Assembly (NCBI RefSeq): GCF_003014615.1 | Contig: NZ_PYGI01000021.1 | Span: 1-64,000, forward strand | From: Marinobacterium halophilum | GTDB taxonomy: Bacteria; Pseudomonadota; Gammaproteobacteria; Pseudomonadales; Balneatricaceae | Reading direction: 5' to 3' | DNA: 64,000 bases | In this document: positions 62,910 through 64,000 of the stretch, in pieces | Layout: each line of letters starts with the position of its first letter | Position numbering within the stretch: position 1 is the first letter of the stretch | The notes under the pieces: model-generated | Told to the model about the DNA's origin: nothing | What the model saw: only the letters and a program-made list of their open reading frames with translations | Databases searched by the model: none | Program-made: the position numbers and the translations under genes

Positions 62910-64000
62910 ATGCAACCTTTGCGTATAGGCATCGTGGCGGGCGAAGCCTCCGGGGATATCCTGGGGGCGGGTCTGATCCGAGCACTGAAACAGCGTTATC
63001 CCGAGGCGCAGTTCGAAGGCATTGCCGGCGAGCTGATGCTGGCCGAGGGCTGTGATTCTCTGTATCCGCTTGAACGCTTGTCAGTCATGGGGCTGGTGGA
63101 AGTGCTCGGGCGTCTGCCTGAGCTGCTGCGCACCCGACGGCGGCTGATTCGCCACTTTATCGATAACCCTCCCGATCTGTTTATCGGCATTGATGCGCCG
63201 GACTTCACCCTGGGCATGGAGCGGGCGTTGAAAGCTGCCGGTATTCCGACGGTGCATTATGTCAGTCCATCGGTTTGGGCCTGGAAGCGCAAGCGCATCT
63301 TCAAGATCAAGCACAGTACCGATCTGCTGTTGACCCTGTTCCCGTTCGAAGCCGATGTATATGCCCCGACCCGGCAAAATTTGCGTTTTGTCGGCCATCC
63401 CTTGGCGGATGTAATCCCGGACCAACTGGATCTGGATGCGGCGCGGCAGCACTATCGGCCGGAGTCCGTAGCCTCACTGGTGGCGCTTTTGCCGGGCAGT
63501 CGCGGCAGCGAAATCAAATATCTGGCGCGGCCCTTTCTGGAAACGGCTCGCTGGCTGCAGCAGCGCCGATCTGAACTGCACTTTGTGTTACCAGCCGCTA
63601 ATCAGCGCCGGCATGAGCAACTGCAGCAGCTGATTGATGCGGAGTTCACGGATCTCAATTTGACGTTGGTGTTGCAGGGCTCCCGCGAAGTGATGGCGGT
63701 GGCGGATGCTATTCTGATTGCCTCCGGCACGGCGACCCTGGAAGCCTGTCTGTTGCGCAAACCGATGGTGGTGGCGTACCGCATGGCGGGGCTGACCTAT
63801 CGGATCTACTCGCGCATGATCAAAAGCCCCTGGATCTCGTTGCCTAATGTACTGGCTGGCGAAGAGATGGTGCCGGAAGTCTTGCAGCAGCGGGTGACGC
63901 CGGAGGTAATGGGACCGCTGGTATTGAGGGCGCTGGAAGATGAAACCTACCGTCGACGCTTGCAGCGAGTGTTTGCCGTGATCGGTGAGCAGCTGCGGCA
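62910..64000 (+). CDS. lpxB: Lipid-A-disaccharide synthase (cut by window end)
   Basis: The frame begins with ATG 62910, seven bases after lpxA, and stays open to the end of the window (363 codons of about 380). The N-terminus MQPLRIGIVAGEASGDILGAGL is the family signature; IDAPDFTLGMERALK, HYVSPSVWAWKRKR, LLPGSRGSEI and ASGTATLEACLLRKPMVVAYRM are the GT-B nucleotide-sugar motifs. It condenses UDP-diacylglucosamine with lipid X. Only the last few residues are missing. Confidence 0.95.
   Translation, partial: MQPLRIGIVAGEASGDILGAGLIRALKQRYPEAQFEGIAGELMLAEGCDSLYPLERLSVMGLVEVLGRLPELLRTRRRLIRHFIDNPPDLFIGIDAPDFTLGMERALKAAGIPTVHYVSPSVWAWKRKRIFKIKHSTDLLLTLFPFEADVYAPTRQNLRFVGHPLADVIPDQLDLDAARQHYRPESVASLVALLPGSRGSEIKYLARPFLETARWLQQRRSELHFVLPAANQRRHEQLQQLIDAEFTDLNLTLVLQGSREVMAVADAILIASGTATLEACLLRKPMVVAYRMAGLTYRIYSRMIKSPWISLPNVLAGEEMVPEVLQQRVTPEVMGPLVLRALEDETYRRRLQRVFAVIGEQLR

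Overview
The window reads as chromosomal DNA of a marine-type gammaproteobacterium of the Oceanospirillales/Pseudomonadales kind. This is inferred from the rpsB-tsf-pyrH-frr-uppS-cdsA-rseP-bamA-skp-lpxD-fabZ-lpxA-lpxB order, a FabY-type ketoacyl synthase, a RegB/RegA (RoxSR-like) pair, a BCCT osmolyte transporter and FlgP/FlgT flagellar proteins. No rRNA, tRNA or CRISPR array was seen.

Layout. 1-1480: tail of an accessory stretch, with the end of an IS5-family element, two AT-rich orphan ORFs and non-coding DNA. 1480-3430: a DUF2805 gene, a tandem duplication of a cold-shock gene with its promoter, leader and terminator, and a periplasmic glutathione peroxidase. 3530-8060: an MFS permease and a minus-strand operon of retropepsin-like protease, inactive transglutaminase/7TM protein and ATP-grasp ligase. 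8260-12460: an RND efflux pair. A c-di-GMP-I-like riboswitch lies just after it on the opposite strand with no gene behind it. 12986-19000: an OprD-like porin, then a hybrid histidine kinase and a REC/degenerate-GGDEF/EAL phosphodiesterase in one transcription unit.

19020-24500 is a decaying catabolic region: an AraC regulator, an amidase missing its catalytic core, a truncated HD-domain gene, an intact class II aldolase and TauD-type dioxygenase, remnants of a 2-hydroxyacid dehydrogenase and a broken IS256 transposase. It is followed by a DUF4214 protein with about 27 DDA repeats.

25760-43390 is mostly core: a PatB-type lyase, leuA, a HolD-like gene and rimI, a CbiM-like permease, RegB/RegA, a BCCT transporter, a cNMP/CBS/DUF294 protein with a DnaQ-like exonuclease, prfC, tatD, fabY, an OmpA lipoprotein and zapB. 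43438-47783 holds flagellar ring genes (flgT, a LysM protein, flgP) interrupted by an oppositely oriented LppC-like gene. 47937-51435 is glnD-map. From 51712 to the window end runs the translation/envelope biogenesis cluster, which lacks dxr and ends inside lpxB.

Several parts touch c-di-GMP and the envelope: the riboswitch, the EAL protein, the RND pump, the porin and the flagellar genes. A direct regulatory link between them is only inference.
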